Both the position numbers and the translations under genes were made by a program. Source: an uncultured Clostridia bacterium (GTDB lineage: Bacteria > Bacillota > Clostridia > Christensenellales > Borkfalkiaceae). Taken from it: a stretch of DNA of 9,646 nucleotides. A model generated the notes under the pieces. That model ran no database searches, was not told the DNA's origin, and worked only from the letters and a program-made list of their open reading frames with translations. How positions within the stretch are numbered: the stretch's first letter is position 1; each line of letters begins with the position of its first letter. This document shows, piece by piece, positions 1-5,601 of the stretch. Location: the NCBI GenBank assembly GCA_947629225.1, contig CANRCY010000048.1:1-9646 (forward strand), in the 5' to 3' direction.

Positions 1-234
1 CGTGGTGATGTTATTGGAGAAGAAGAGCTCCTCCATTGCCGCCTCGTCGGGCTTGAATTTATCGAAAATACGGTTGACCCCGTCTTCGAGAATGCACAGA
101 CGGACGGCGAGATTTTCGTCGGGAGGGGTTTTTACCACTCCGAAATCGACGGCGGAGCAGTTTCCGCCGACATCCTTTTCGATCACGCCGTAGCCCATCG
201 TGCCGAGCCCGGGATCGAGCCCCAAAATGATCAT
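1..234 (-). CDS. ruvC: Crossover junction endodeoxyribonuclease RuvC, N-terminal part (gene runs off the left edge)
   Basis: RuvC is the endonuclease that nicks Holliday junctions made by recombination, working on junctions held by RuvA and RuvB. The 78 visible codons begin MIILGLDPGLGTMGYGVIE, the RNase H-like first strand of the family, with the catalytic Asp at residue 7 in the DPG motif. The second acidic motif, MEELFFSNN at 67-75, carries the catalytic Glu (E68), matching E66 of the E. coli enzyme. The C-terminal catalytic His/Asp lie beyond the window. The start at 234 is fixed because the family begins two or three residues before this hydrophobic strand. No Shine-Dalgarno sequence precedes the ATG. 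A strong promoter places the expected transcript start on the ATG itself, so the message is probably leaderless. It is divergent from the membrane protein gene at 395. Confidence 0.95.
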   Translation of the reverse strand, partial: MIILGLDPGLGTMGYGVIEKDVGGNCSAVDFGVVKTPPDENLAVRLCILEDGVNRIFDKFKPDEAAMEELFFSNNITT

Positions 235-240
235 AGTTTT

Positions 241-269
241 ATTTTAGCGAAAAAAGCGCGGACTGTCAA
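241..269 (-). promoter_or_regulatory. Sigma-A type promoter of ruvC, predicted leaderless
   Basis: On the minus strand TTGACA (269-264) is separated by exactly 17 bases from TAAAAT (246-241). Six bases (AAAACT) then lead straight to the ATG at 234. A normal start seven bases after the -10 box falls on the A of the ATG. The hexamers are seen directly; the start site is inferred. Confidence 0.75.
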
Positions 270-358
270 GAAAAATCTTTGTTCGCCGCCGAATTCCCCG
301 AATCGGCGCGGAAAGAGGCGGGAAAAGCCGCTTCCGTGCGAAACGAAATACAAATTAC

Positions 359-387
359 TTGCTTTTCGGAAAAAATTGTTTTACAAT
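359..387 (+). promoter_or_regulatory. Sigma-A type promoter of the membrane protein-yggS run, predicted leaderless
   Basis: TTGCTT (359-364), a 17-base spacer and TACAAT (382-387) form a good promoter. The ATG of the downstream gene is at 395, eight bases after the -10 box, so transcription would begin at or one base before the start codon. There is no room for a ribosome binding site. It is back to back with the ruvC promoter, about 90 bp apart. Confidence 0.65.
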
Positions 388-394
388 ATGAAAG

Positions 395-976
395 ATGAAA
401 GAAAAGTCTTCCGAGAGCAAAAAATTCGGGAAATGGTTTTATGTGATCATGCTCGCCATCACAGTCGCGATCCTCGCGCTGCTCGGCGTTTGGGCATGGA
501 CGAAAAACAACCTCTACCTCTATCTTCTCCTCGGGCTGTGCCCGATCTATGTTCTCCACATCGTGTTGAGCATCGTTTTGACGGGCAGACATGCGGACAG
601 GGCGCAAGCCGCGCGCAGCGAACTCCTTGCGGTCGCGCTCGACCCGACTGCCGAGATCGTCTATCTCACCTATCTCGGGGGAGAGAGACGGGTGAAGAGA
701 CCCTCCCGCAGAAAAAAAGATTATCTTGCCGAATTTTACACCCGCGGCGCGGATGTGGAGCTCTTGAAGCGGCACCTTTGGTTCGACCTCTCCGAGCGGG
801 AGGAAGAGGAACTGCTCCGCCACCGTTTGGGTCAGCTCGAGATCGCCTATCCCCTTCTTTCGGAGATCAAGGGGAAGAAGGTTCTCGTCCAATCGGCGTT
901 TTACGATACGGCAAAAGATCTGCCCCAATTTTCCGCCCTGTTCGGCGAAAACCAAATCATTCTCTACGGCGAATAA
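395..976 (+). CDS. Uncharacterised membrane protein with two N-terminal helices
   Basis: I do not recognise this family. The 193-residue product starts with a short lysine- and serine-rich tail (1-13). Two hydrophobic segments follow at about 14-35 and 39-63, joined by a very short TKNN turn. The remaining 130 residues are charged and probably cytoplasmic, since the basic tail and the Arg-rich stretch after helix 2 (RHADRAQAAR) favour an N-in/C-in hairpin. The soluble part has a basic patch (RRVKRPSRRKKD, 98-109) and an acidic, Leu-rich helix (LSEREEEELLRHRL), with no obvious catalytic motif. The start at 395 is preferred because the promoter leaves only this ATG at the 5' end; an internal Met at residue 19 would cut into helix 1. 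The stop is one base before the yggS start, so the two are almost certainly co-transcribed. Confidence 0.7.
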   Translation: MKEKSSESKKFGKWFYVIMLAITVAILALLGVWAWTKNNLYLYLLLGLCPIYVLHIVLSIVLTGRHADRAQAARSELLAVALDPTAEIVYLTYLGGERRVKRPSRRKKDYLAEFYTRGADVELLKRHLWFDLSEREEEELLRHRLGQLEIAYPLLSEIKGKKVLVQSAFYDTAKDLPQFSALFGENQIILYGE

Positions 977-977
977 G

Positions 978-1643
978 ATGAACGACATCCGACCCATTCT
1001 CGCAAAACTCGCAAAAGGCAACCCGTTCGGCGAAAAAGTCACCCTCGTCGCCGCGACAAAGACAAGGACGCCCGCCGAGATCGACCGCGCCATTCAAGCG
1101 GGCATCGAGGACATCGGCGAAAACAAGGTGCAGGAATTCACCGAAAAATACGACCTTGTCCACGGCGGCAGGCGGCACTTTATCGGGCACCTGCAACGCA
1201 ACAAGGTGAAGTACCTCATCGGAAAGACCTTCCTCATCCACTCCGTCGACCGCGACGAACTCGCCGAAGAGATCGCGCGGCTCTCTTCGAAGGCGGGCAC
1301 GGTCAGCGACGTGCTCGTCCAGATCAACATCGGGGAGAAAGAGAGCAAGGGCGGCTATCCCCCCGAAGAGGGCATGGCGGCGTTTACGAGGCTCTCCCGC
1401 ATGGAGGGACTGCGCGTGAAGGGCTTTATGGCAATGCTCCCCGACACCGACGAGAAAGAGGTTCTTATCCCCCTCTGCGAGCGTATGCGGGAGCTGTTCG
1501 AGCGGGCGCGGGAACGCTCTTCCGAGACCGAATATCTCTCCATGGGCATGAGCGGGGATTGGGAGCTGTGCGTGGAACACGGCTCGAACATGGTGCGCCT
1601 CGGGACGGCGATCTTCGGGGAACGGAACTATCCAAAGGCATGA
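978..1643 (+). CDS. yggS: YggS/PROSC family pyridoxal 5'-phosphate homeostasis protein
   Basis: This 221-residue protein belongs to the YggS family, cytoplasmic single-domain TIM-barrel proteins that bind PLP and buffer vitamin B6 and amino-acid pools; no enzymatic activity is established. Family blocks are in order: VAATKTR at 24-30, whose Lys28 is the PLP Schiff-base lysine; GENKVQE at 47-53; HFIGHLQRNK at 67-76; the SMGMSGD phosphate-side loop at 188-194; and GSNMVRLGTAIFG at 202-214. Length is close to the usual 220-235, so the gene is complete. The ATG lies one base after the stop of the membrane protein gene and has no clear Shine-Dalgarno of its own, suggesting translational coupling. 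In many Firmicutes yggS sits near sepF and division genes; that context is absent here. Confidence 0.94.
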   Translation: MNDIRPILAKLAKGNPFGEKVTLVAATKTRTPAEIDRAIQAGIEDIGENKVQEFTEKYDLVHGGRRHFIGHLQRNKVKYLIGKTFLIHSVDRDELAEEIARLSSKAGTVSDVLVQINIGEKESKGGYPPEEGMAAFTRLSRMEGLRVKGFMAMLPDTDEKEVLIPLCERMRELFERARERSSETEYLSMGMSGDWELCVEHGSNMVRLGTAIFGERNYPKA

Positions 1644-1646
1644 AAA

Positions 1647-1672
1647 CCGCACGAATGCGGCAAATTATTTTT
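1647..1672 (+). terminator. Weak hairpin after yggS, possible partial terminator
   Basis: A 5-bp stem CCGCA/TGCGG with a CGAA tetraloop (1647-1660) is followed eight bases later by ATTTTT. The stem is short and the T-run is displaced, so at best this lowers read-through into the next gene or marks an RNA processing site. No convincing new promoter is seen before 1700. Confidence 0.25.
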
Positions 1673-1685
1673 CGAGACCCTTTTC

Positions 1686-1693
1686 AGAGGTGA
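1686..1693 (+). promoter_or_regulatory. Ribosome binding site that decides a TTG start
   Basis: AGAGGTGA matches the 16S anti-Shine-Dalgarno sequence almost fully and ends six bases before the TTG at 1700. There is no ATG or GTG at suitable spacing in that frame, and the encoded family begins right after this codon, so TTG is taken as the start. Confidence 0.8.
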
Positions 1694-1699
1694 TCAACA

Positions 1700-2599
1700 T
1701 TGCCCTCTTGCATTACACACCAACTCATCGCGGAAGAGGTGATGAATTCCCTTCCGCCCGCGGCGAAGTCCGCCGCACAAGCCTTTCCCGACGAATACTT
1801 CCTCGGCTGCCAGGGACCCGACGTGTTTTTCTTTTATCGGATCGGCAACCGCAGCGAGTATAACCTCGGGAAGTTTTTGCACCGCTACCGCGTATACGAC
1901 GTGTTTTCCGCCTTTCTCTGCGCCGTGCGCGGCGGGGAAGGCGCGCCACGCTTTTCCGAAGAGGAACGGGCGCAGGCGTTTGCATATGTGCTCGGCTACA
2001 TCGTCCACTATGCCGCGGATACCGCCTTCCACCCCTTTGTTTACAACTATCTCGCGCGGTTCCGCTGTGAAAAACGGGAACACCAACAGATGGAAAACGA
2101 TTGGGATGTTTGGTTCTTGCGCGAAAAACGGGGAGAAGAGGCAGAAAAATTCCCCTTCGCCTTCTCGGCGAAACGCATTCTCGGGCACGGGACTGCCGCG
2201 CGGCTGTACCGATATCTCGGGCAACGGCTCGAACGGGAAGAGGTGACAAAGCGCCGCTTTGACAGGGGGATCGGGAATTATGTCCGCTATCTCCGCGCCT
2301 TCCACGGAAAGTGCTATTCCGCGCAGAGGAGATGGGAGAAGACGGAGCGGTTTTTTCATTTGAAACGCTACCTTTCCCGCCTCTACCCGCGCGCCAACCC
2401 CGAGCCCGCATACCTTGCGGGGGAAGGATTTTACGAGCTCTCCGATGGGCGGGGAAATACCGCGGACGAGCTGTTCCGCCTCGCCGTTTCGGAGGGAGTG
2501 CGCCTTGCCGAACTCTTTACCCAAGCGCTCGCGCAGGGAACGGCTCTTCCGAGAGACGATTTTTCGAACGGGCTGTTGACGGGAAAACCCGTGGAATGA
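1700..2599 (+). CDS. Zinc-dependent phospholipase C family protein
   Basis: The 299-residue product fits the bacterial zinc-dependent phospholipase C-like family (Zn_dep_PLPC, S1/P1 fold). Likely metal ligands appear in the expected order: H7 in ITH, D41 in QGPD, H61 in LHR, H103 and D107 in GYIVHYAADTAFHPF, H111 in the same block, then H128, E132 and D136 in HQQMENDWD. Unlike the secreted clostridial toxins there is no signal peptide, so the protein is probably cytoplasmic. Members of this family are common but uncharacterised in gut Clostridia, and their substrate is not known; hydrolysis of a phosphoester or phospholipid is an inference from fold. The start is TTG, supported by a strong ribosome binding site. 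It is the last gene of the plus-strand run and ends five bases before a strong terminator. Confidence 0.82.
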   Translation: MPSCITHQLIAEEVMNSLPPAAKSAAQAFPDEYFLGCQGPDVFFFYRIGNRSEYNLGKFLHRYRVYDVFSAFLCAVRGGEGAPRFSEEERAQAFAYVLGYIVHYAADTAFHPFVYNYLARFRCEKREHQQMENDWDVWFLREKRGEEAEKFPFAFSAKRILGHGTAARLYRYLGQRLEREEVTKRRFDRGIGNYVRYLRAFHGKCYSAQRRWEKTERFFHLKRYLSRLYPRANPEPAYLAGEGFYELSDGRGNTADELFRLAVSEGVRLAELFTQALAQGTALPRDDFSNGLLTGKPVE

Positions 2600-2603
2600 C
2601 GAT

Positions 2604-2642
2604 AAAAGCGCGGCGGCTGCAAGTTGCAGCCGCCGCGCTTTT
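2604..2642. terminator. Bidirectional intrinsic terminator between convergent genes
   Basis: A perfect inverted repeat of 18 bp flanks a 3-base loop. The arms begin with AAAA and end with TTTT, so each strand reads as a GC-rich stem followed by a T-run (TTTTGTTA on plus, CTTTTATC on minus). It sits between the phospholipase-like gene stop at 2599 and the queH stop at 2644, serving both. Confidence 0.93.
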
Positions 2643-2643
2643 G

Positions 2644-3231
2644 TTACCGTTTGGAAAAACGGCAACCGCAGTAGTTCTGGCGGTAGAGGGCGTGCTCGCG
2701 CGAGAGTTCGATCGAACGGAGATACCCGCCCCGCTTTTTGAAATCGCTCGGCAGGTAGCGCACGCCGTACTCCTTTTCGAGTTCGAACCCGATCTCATTG
2801 ATGAGCTTTGCGTTTTTGAGGGGCGAGACGGTGAGCGTCGTGCCGAAAAAGGCATAGCCGCGTTCCCGCGCTTCCCACGCCGTGCGTTCGAGCCGCAAGC
2901 GGAAACAACGCGGGCAACGGGCTCCCCCCTCTTTCTCGTTTTCGTAGCCGCGCGCGATCTCCTCGAAGGCTTCGGGAGACCAATCGCAGTCGAGAAAATC
3001 TGCTTGCCCCGTCTCCCTGAGCAGTCGGATTTGCTCCGCCTTGCGCTTTTCGTACTCCTGCTCGCTGTCTAAATTGGGATTGTAGTAAAAAACCGTCGTT
3101 TTCAGCGCGGAAGAGACCTGTTCGAGACAATAGCTCGAACAGGGAGCGCAACAGCTGTGCAAAAGCAAGGTCTCGCCCGCGTGCTCCGCGAGCGACCGTT
3201 GCATGAGAACGTCGTAATTGACTGCGTTCAT
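2644..3231 (-). CDS. queH: Epoxyqueuosine reductase QueH
   Basis: QueH (DUF208) reduces epoxyqueuosine to queuosine at the wobble base of tRNAs for Asp, Asn, His and Tyr. It is the iron-based, cobalamin-independent replacement for QueG. The 195-residue sequence carries the family signatures: HSCCAPCSSYC at 25-35, RCPRCFRLRLE at 105-115 and YCGCRFS at 187-193. These supply Cys27, 28, 31, 35, 106, 109, 188 and 190, the pool from which a [4Fe-4S] cluster and a nearby metal site are built. Length is normal. The ATG at 3231 lies 30 bp after the rubredoxin stop and lacks a visible Shine-Dalgarno; no better start exists upstream, and the next Met (residue 10) also lacks one. It appears to be the last gene of the flavodiiron-rubredoxin transcript, ending at the shared terminator. 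Confidence 0.95.
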   Translation of the reverse strand: MNAVNYDVLMQRSLAEHAGETLLLHSCCAPCSSYCLEQVSSALKTTVFYYNPNLDSEQEYEKRKAEQIRLLRETGQADFLDCDWSPEAFEEIARGYENEKEGGARCPRCFRLRLERTAWEARERGYAFFGTTLTVSPLKNAKLINEIGFELEKEYGVRYLPSDFKKRGGYLRSIELSREHALYRQNYCGCRFSKR

Positions 3232-3248
3232 AGAAGAGCGAAGCCGCG

Positions 3249-3270
3249 GGTCATTCCGCGGTCATTCCGC
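3249..3270 (-). repeat. 11-bp tandem duplication across the rubredoxin stop codon
   Basis: GCGGAATGACC occurs twice in direct succession on the minus strand (3270-3260 and 3259-3249). The first copy contains the last rubredoxin codon (GAA) and its TGA stop. GGAATGAC also ends the dispersed repeats at 5003-5013 and 5698-5705, so this spacer may be a remnant of the same element. Confidence 0.6.
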
Positions 3271-3417
3271 CGAGAAATCTTCCTTGCCGACGCCGCAGAG
3301 CGGGCAGGTGAAGTCGTCGGGGATCTCTTCCCACTTGGTGCCGGGAGCGATGCCGTTGTCGGGATCGCCCGCCTCTTCGTCGTAGGTATAACCGCATACG
3401 TTGCAGACATACTTCAT
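3262..3417 (-). CDS. Rubredoxin
   Basis: This is a 51-residue classical rubredoxin, a one-iron electron carrier in the cytoplasm. The four Cys ligands are C5 and C8 in YVCNVCGY and C38 and C41 in TCPLCGVGK, with the conserved GDPDNGI, PGT and IPDDF segments between them. An open frame extends further upstream, but the true start is the ATG at 3417: the family starts at MKYVC, and a consensus AAGGAGA lies eight bases before it. The gene follows the flavodiiron protein gene by 198 bp of repeat DNA with no clear promoter, so it is probably read from the flavodiiron promoter. Known family role: delivering electrons from NAD(P)H-rubredoxin oxidoreductase to flavodiiron proteins or rubrerythrins. 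Here it could also serve QueH, the next gene. Confidence 0.97.
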   Translation of the reverse strand: MKYVCNVCGYTYDEEAGDPDNGIAPGTKWEEIPDDFTCPLCGVGKEDFSAE

Positions 3418-3425
3418 GGTGTTTA

Positions 3426-3432
3426 TCTCCTT
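3426..3432 (-). promoter_or_regulatory. Ribosome binding site of rubredoxin
   Basis: AAGGAGA ends eight bases before the ATG at 3417 and rules out the longer in-frame start upstream. The site lies in an A-rich leader nearly identical to that of the ferritin gene. Confidence 0.8.
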
Positions 3433-3463
3433 TTTTTGATTTTTTTGAAATCGGGTTGCAGAA

Positions 3464-3598
3464 ACCCTTTCGGCATTCGCTACGCTCATGCCACTTTCCC
3501 TTTCAGGGACAGCAAGACTTGGCGCCCCTTGCAGGGGAGCCGACGAGGCGCAAGCCGAAACTGAGGGGTTTTCAGAAACACTTTCGACTCACTACGTC
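3464..3598. repeat. Composite palindromic intergenic repeat between fprA and rubredoxin
   Basis: The gap holds a series of small inverted repeats: GGCAT/ATGCC around 3472-3492, TCCC/GGGA around 3497-3509, CCCC/GGGG around 3523-3539, and CTGA/TCAG around 3561-3575. Its right-hand part (AACTGAGGGGTTTTCAG) resembles the TGAGGGGTTTCGCCCC arm of the repeats at 4934 and 5730 read on the other strand. The left part (AACCCTTTCGGC...CACTTTCCCT...AGGGACAGCAAG) recurs at 6518-6564. No open frame of interest is seen. It may act as an RNA-stabilising or attenuating spacer inside a transcript. Confidence 0.6.
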
Positions 3599-3615
3599 CG
3601 AGAACAACGGAAATT

Positions 3616-4818
3616 TTATTTGCCGAGGAGGTCTTTGGCGATCTGCGCGCCGAGCGCACGGAGCGCGGAGGCTTGCTCTTCCTTCACCGAAGAGAGGATC
3701 GTCACCTTTCCGCCGATCTGCATCATGTTTTTCCACTCGCCGATGAGTTCCTGCATGAGCTTGCCCGCCTGCGGCGACCAACTGCCGTTTTCAATGAGCG
3801 CATATTTGCGGTTTTGGAAATTGTGCTCGCCGAGGTCGCGCAAAAGCTGTTCCATGGGCAGGAAGATGCCGTTGTTGTACGTTGCCGAGACAAACGCGAT
3901 ATGGGAATAGCGGAACGCCTCCGATACGAGCAGCGAGAGCTCCGTCTGCGAGACGTCGTACACCTTGACGGGCGCGCCGTTTTGCGCGATCGCCGACGCT
4001 AAAATTTCCGCGGCGTTTGCCGTGTGACCGTGGATGGTGCCGTAAAAGACGACCGCGCCCTTCTCCTCGGGCTCATACTTGCTCCATGCGTCGTACAGAG
4101 CGAGATAGGAAGCGAAGTCCTTCCGCCAAACGGGACCGTGCAGAGGGCAAACGGTTTGGATTTTGAGCCCTGCCGCCTTTTTGAGGACGGCTTGCACCTG
4201 TATGCCGTATTTGCCCACGATGTTGAAGTAATATCTGCGGGCGTCGGGGAGAAATTCTTCTTTGAAATTCACCTCGTCGGCAAAGATGCTTCCGCCCAGA
4301 GCCCCAAACGTGCCGAACGCGTCAGCCGAGAAGAGCGTGCCCGTTGCCGAGTCGAAGGAAAAGAGCACTTCGGGCCAATGCACCATGGGCGCGGCGACAA
4401 AGGTAAAGCTGTGCTTGCCCGTGGAAAGGACGTCTCCCTCTTTGACGGTCCTGACGTTTGCGCCGTCGAACGGGAAAAAGTTTTGCATCATCTGCGCCGC
4501 CTTGGCGCTCGTGACGACGGTCGCTTCGGGATAGGTCTCCACAAGACGCAAAAAGGTCGCCGAATGGTCGGGTTCCATATGGTGGACGACGAGATAGTCG
4601 AGCTTTCTGCCGCCGAGCGCGGCGGCGACGTTTTCGAGATAGAGGTCGGAAACGGAAGGGTCTACCGTGTCGAAAAGAACGGTCTTTTCGTCGAGCAGCA
4701 GATAGGAATTGTAGGACACCCCGCGCGGCACGGGATAGACGTTCTCGAACAGCGAGAGCCTTCTGTCGCTCCCGCCGACGTAAAAGAGATCTTCTGCGAT
4801 CGGAATGATGTTGTGCAT
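3616..4818 (-). CDS. fprA: Flavodiiron protein (FprA family A-type flavoprotein), O2/NO reductase
   Basis: Flavodiiron proteins reduce O2 to water (or NO to N2O) in the cytoplasm of anaerobes, using electrons from rubredoxin. The 400-residue protein has the two standard modules. The N-terminal metallo-beta-lactamase-like domain (about 1-250) keeps all diiron ligands: H80, E82, D84 in HHMEPDH, H147 in MVHWPE, D166 in SADAFG and H227 in CPLHGP. The C-terminal flavodoxin domain (about 255-398) has an FMN phosphate loop YGTIHGHTANAA at 259-270 and the SATYNNGIF and ENGSWSPQ loops at 311-319 and 343-350. No extra rubredoxin or flavin reductase domain is fused; instead a separate rubredoxin gene follows. 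AAGGAG lies five bases before the ATG, with a promoter about 45 bp upstream. Whether O2 or NO is the main substrate cannot be read from the sequence. Confidence 0.96.
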   Translation of the reverse strand: MHNIIPIAEDLFYVGGSDRRLSLFENVYPVPRGVSYNSYLLLDEKTVLFDTVDPSVSDLYLENVAAALGGRKLDYLVVHHMEPDHSATFLRLVETYPEATVVTSAKAAQMMQNFFPFDGANVRTVKEGDVLSTGKHSFTFVAAPMVHWPEVLFSFDSATGTLFSADAFGTFGALGGSIFADEVNFKEEFLPDARRYYFNIVGKYGIQVQAVLKKAAGLKIQTVCPLHGPVWRKDFASYLALYDAWSKYEPEEKGAVVFYGTIHGHTANAAEILASAIAQNGAPVKVYDVSQTELSLLVSEAFRYSHIAFVSATYNNGIFLPMEQLLRDLGEHNFQNRKYALIENGSWSPQAGKLMQELIGEWKNMMQIGGKVTILSSVKEEQASALRALGAQIAKDLLGK

Positions 4819-4862
4819 GGTTGCTCCTTGCGCTTTTTTGAAAGCGGTTAATAGTTTAGCAC

Positions 4863-4893
4863 ATTATAGACAAAAAGGCAAGCGGTAACGCAA
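4863..4893 (-). promoter_or_regulatory. Probable promoter of fprA-rubredoxin-queH
   Basis: On the minus strand a perfect TATAAT (4868-4863) is preceded by TTGCGT (4893-4888) with a somewhat long 19-base spacer. The predicted start near 4857 gives a leader of about 38 bases that contains the AAGGAG site. The -10 box is clear and the -35 is weak, which would suit activated or regulated expression. No clear PerR-, Fur- or Rex-like operator was recognised. Confidence 0.5.
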
Positions 4894-4933
4894 AATAAGG
4901 AGAGATTTATAAAGCCGCGCGCGGGAGAGAGTA

Positions 4934-5013
4934 GGGCGAAACCCCTCAGTCACCTTCGGTGACAGCTCCCCTTTCAGGGGCGCCAAGGGGAGGGACACGC
5001 GGGGCGGAATGAC
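4934..5013. repeat. Dispersed palindromic repeat, copy A
   Basis: The 57-bp core (4934-4990) is identical to 5730-5786. It folds as three successive hairpins: GGGG/CCCC around CGAAA (partly, GGG here), GTCACC/GGTGAC around TTC, and CCCC/GGGG around TTTCA. A less conserved tail ends in CGGAATGAC at 5005-5013, the other end of the element as seen in copy B. It lies between the ferritin terminator and the fprA promoter. Confidence 0.85.
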
Positions 5014-5015
5014 AA

Positions 5016-5052
5016 AACGCCGCGCGCGGGCAAATTGCCCGCGCGCGGCGTT
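5016..5052 (-). terminator. Intrinsic terminator of the ferritin gene
   Basis: A perfect 17-bp GC-rich stem (5016-5032 with 5036-5052) with a 3-base loop lies 16 bases after the ferritin stop. It is followed on the minus strand by TTTTGTC. This separates ferritin from the fprA transcript. Confidence 0.88.
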
Positions 5053-5068
5053 GCTCTGCGAAACTGCG

Positions 5069-5587
5069 TTACATGGCAGGTCCCGTTGCCGAAGGCGCGT
5101 AGACGCGCGCGGCGAGTTCACGGTCGAGCGCGTACAGACCCTTCGCGTCCTGCCCGAAGAGCTTGAAATTCTTGACCATATCGTCTGCATTCGTCTCCTC
5201 TTCGCCCTGTTCTTTGATGAACCAATCGAGGAACTGCATGGTGCGATAGTCCTTCTGCGAGAACGCCTCGTGATAGATGTTCGTGATGAGAGAGGTGACG
5301 TACTGCTCGTGCTCGTAGCCCGCCGTCAAGGGGTCGAGATGGGTCTTGAAGGTCTTATCGGGCTTTGCCACCGCTTCGAACATGACGCGGTGCCCGTTGT
5401 TGATGAGGTAGCGGCGGAGCATCATGGCGTGGTCGCGCTCCTCCTGCGCCTGCACTTCGTACCAATGCGCGAAGCCGTTTAAGCCCTCGTCCGCATAGTA
5501 GTTGGCGAAATCGAGATAGAGATACGCCGAGTAGAGTTCCTTGTTGATCTGGTCGTTGAGCATTGCCGCGATCTTTTCGTTTAACAT
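5069..5587 (-). CDS. ftnA: Bacterial non-haem ferritin
   Basis: This ferritin is a 24-mer cage protein that oxidises Fe(II) and stores it as mineral in the cytoplasm, limiting Fenton chemistry. The 172-residue sequence keeps the ferroxidase residues at the E. coli FtnA positions: E17, E50, H53, E94, Q127 and E130, with E126 and E129 of the third iron site also present. Helix blocks NKELYSAYLYLDFANYYAD, EVQAQEERDHA and WFIKEQGEEE are typical. There is no haem-binding Met pattern of bacterioferritin. The start at 5587 is supported by AAGGAG eight bases upstream. The gene has its own strong terminator. No clear promoter was found in the repeat-rich 291 bp upstream, so it may be read from atpD or from a non-consensus promoter. 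Together with fprA and rubredoxin it forms an oxygen and iron stress set. Confidence 0.96.
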   Translation of the reverse strand: MLNEKIAAMLNDQINKELYSAYLYLDFANYYADEGLNGFAHWYEVQAQEERDHAMMLRRYLINNGHRVMFEAVAKPDKTFKTHLDPLTAGYEHEQYVTSLITNIYHEAFSQKDYRTMQFLDWFIKEQGEEETNADDMVKNFKLFGQDAKGLYALDRELAARVYAPSATGPAM

Positions 5588-5595
5588 TTATTTTT

Positions 5596-5601
5596 CTCCT
5601 T
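5596..5601 (-). promoter_or_regulatory. Ribosome binding site of ferritin in an A-rich leader
   Basis: AAGGAG ends eight bases before the ATG. The surrounding 14 bases TCAAAAAAAGGAGA are identical to those before rubredoxin, and a second A7 run precedes both. Confidence 0.8.

Noticed and set aside
266..1093. A 275-codon minus-strand open frame opposite the membrane protein and yggS
   Set aside because: It overlaps two plus-strand genes and the divergent promoters, has no ribosome binding site, and its composition is that of a shadow frame.
2311..3072. A 253-codon plus-strand frame running through the terminator into queH
   Set aside because: It would have to cross a strong 18-bp terminator, and it is explained by the phospholipase-like gene on one side and antisense queH on the other.
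3262..3489. A 75-residue rubredoxin with an N-terminal extension
   Set aside because: The extra residues come from repeat DNA and the leader. The consensus ribosome binding site and family N-terminus place the start at 3417.
4838..4870. PerR- or Fur-type operator at the fprA promoter
   Set aside because: The AT-rich stretch around TATAAT has only scattered matches and no convincing inverted repeat of the PerR or Fur consensus.
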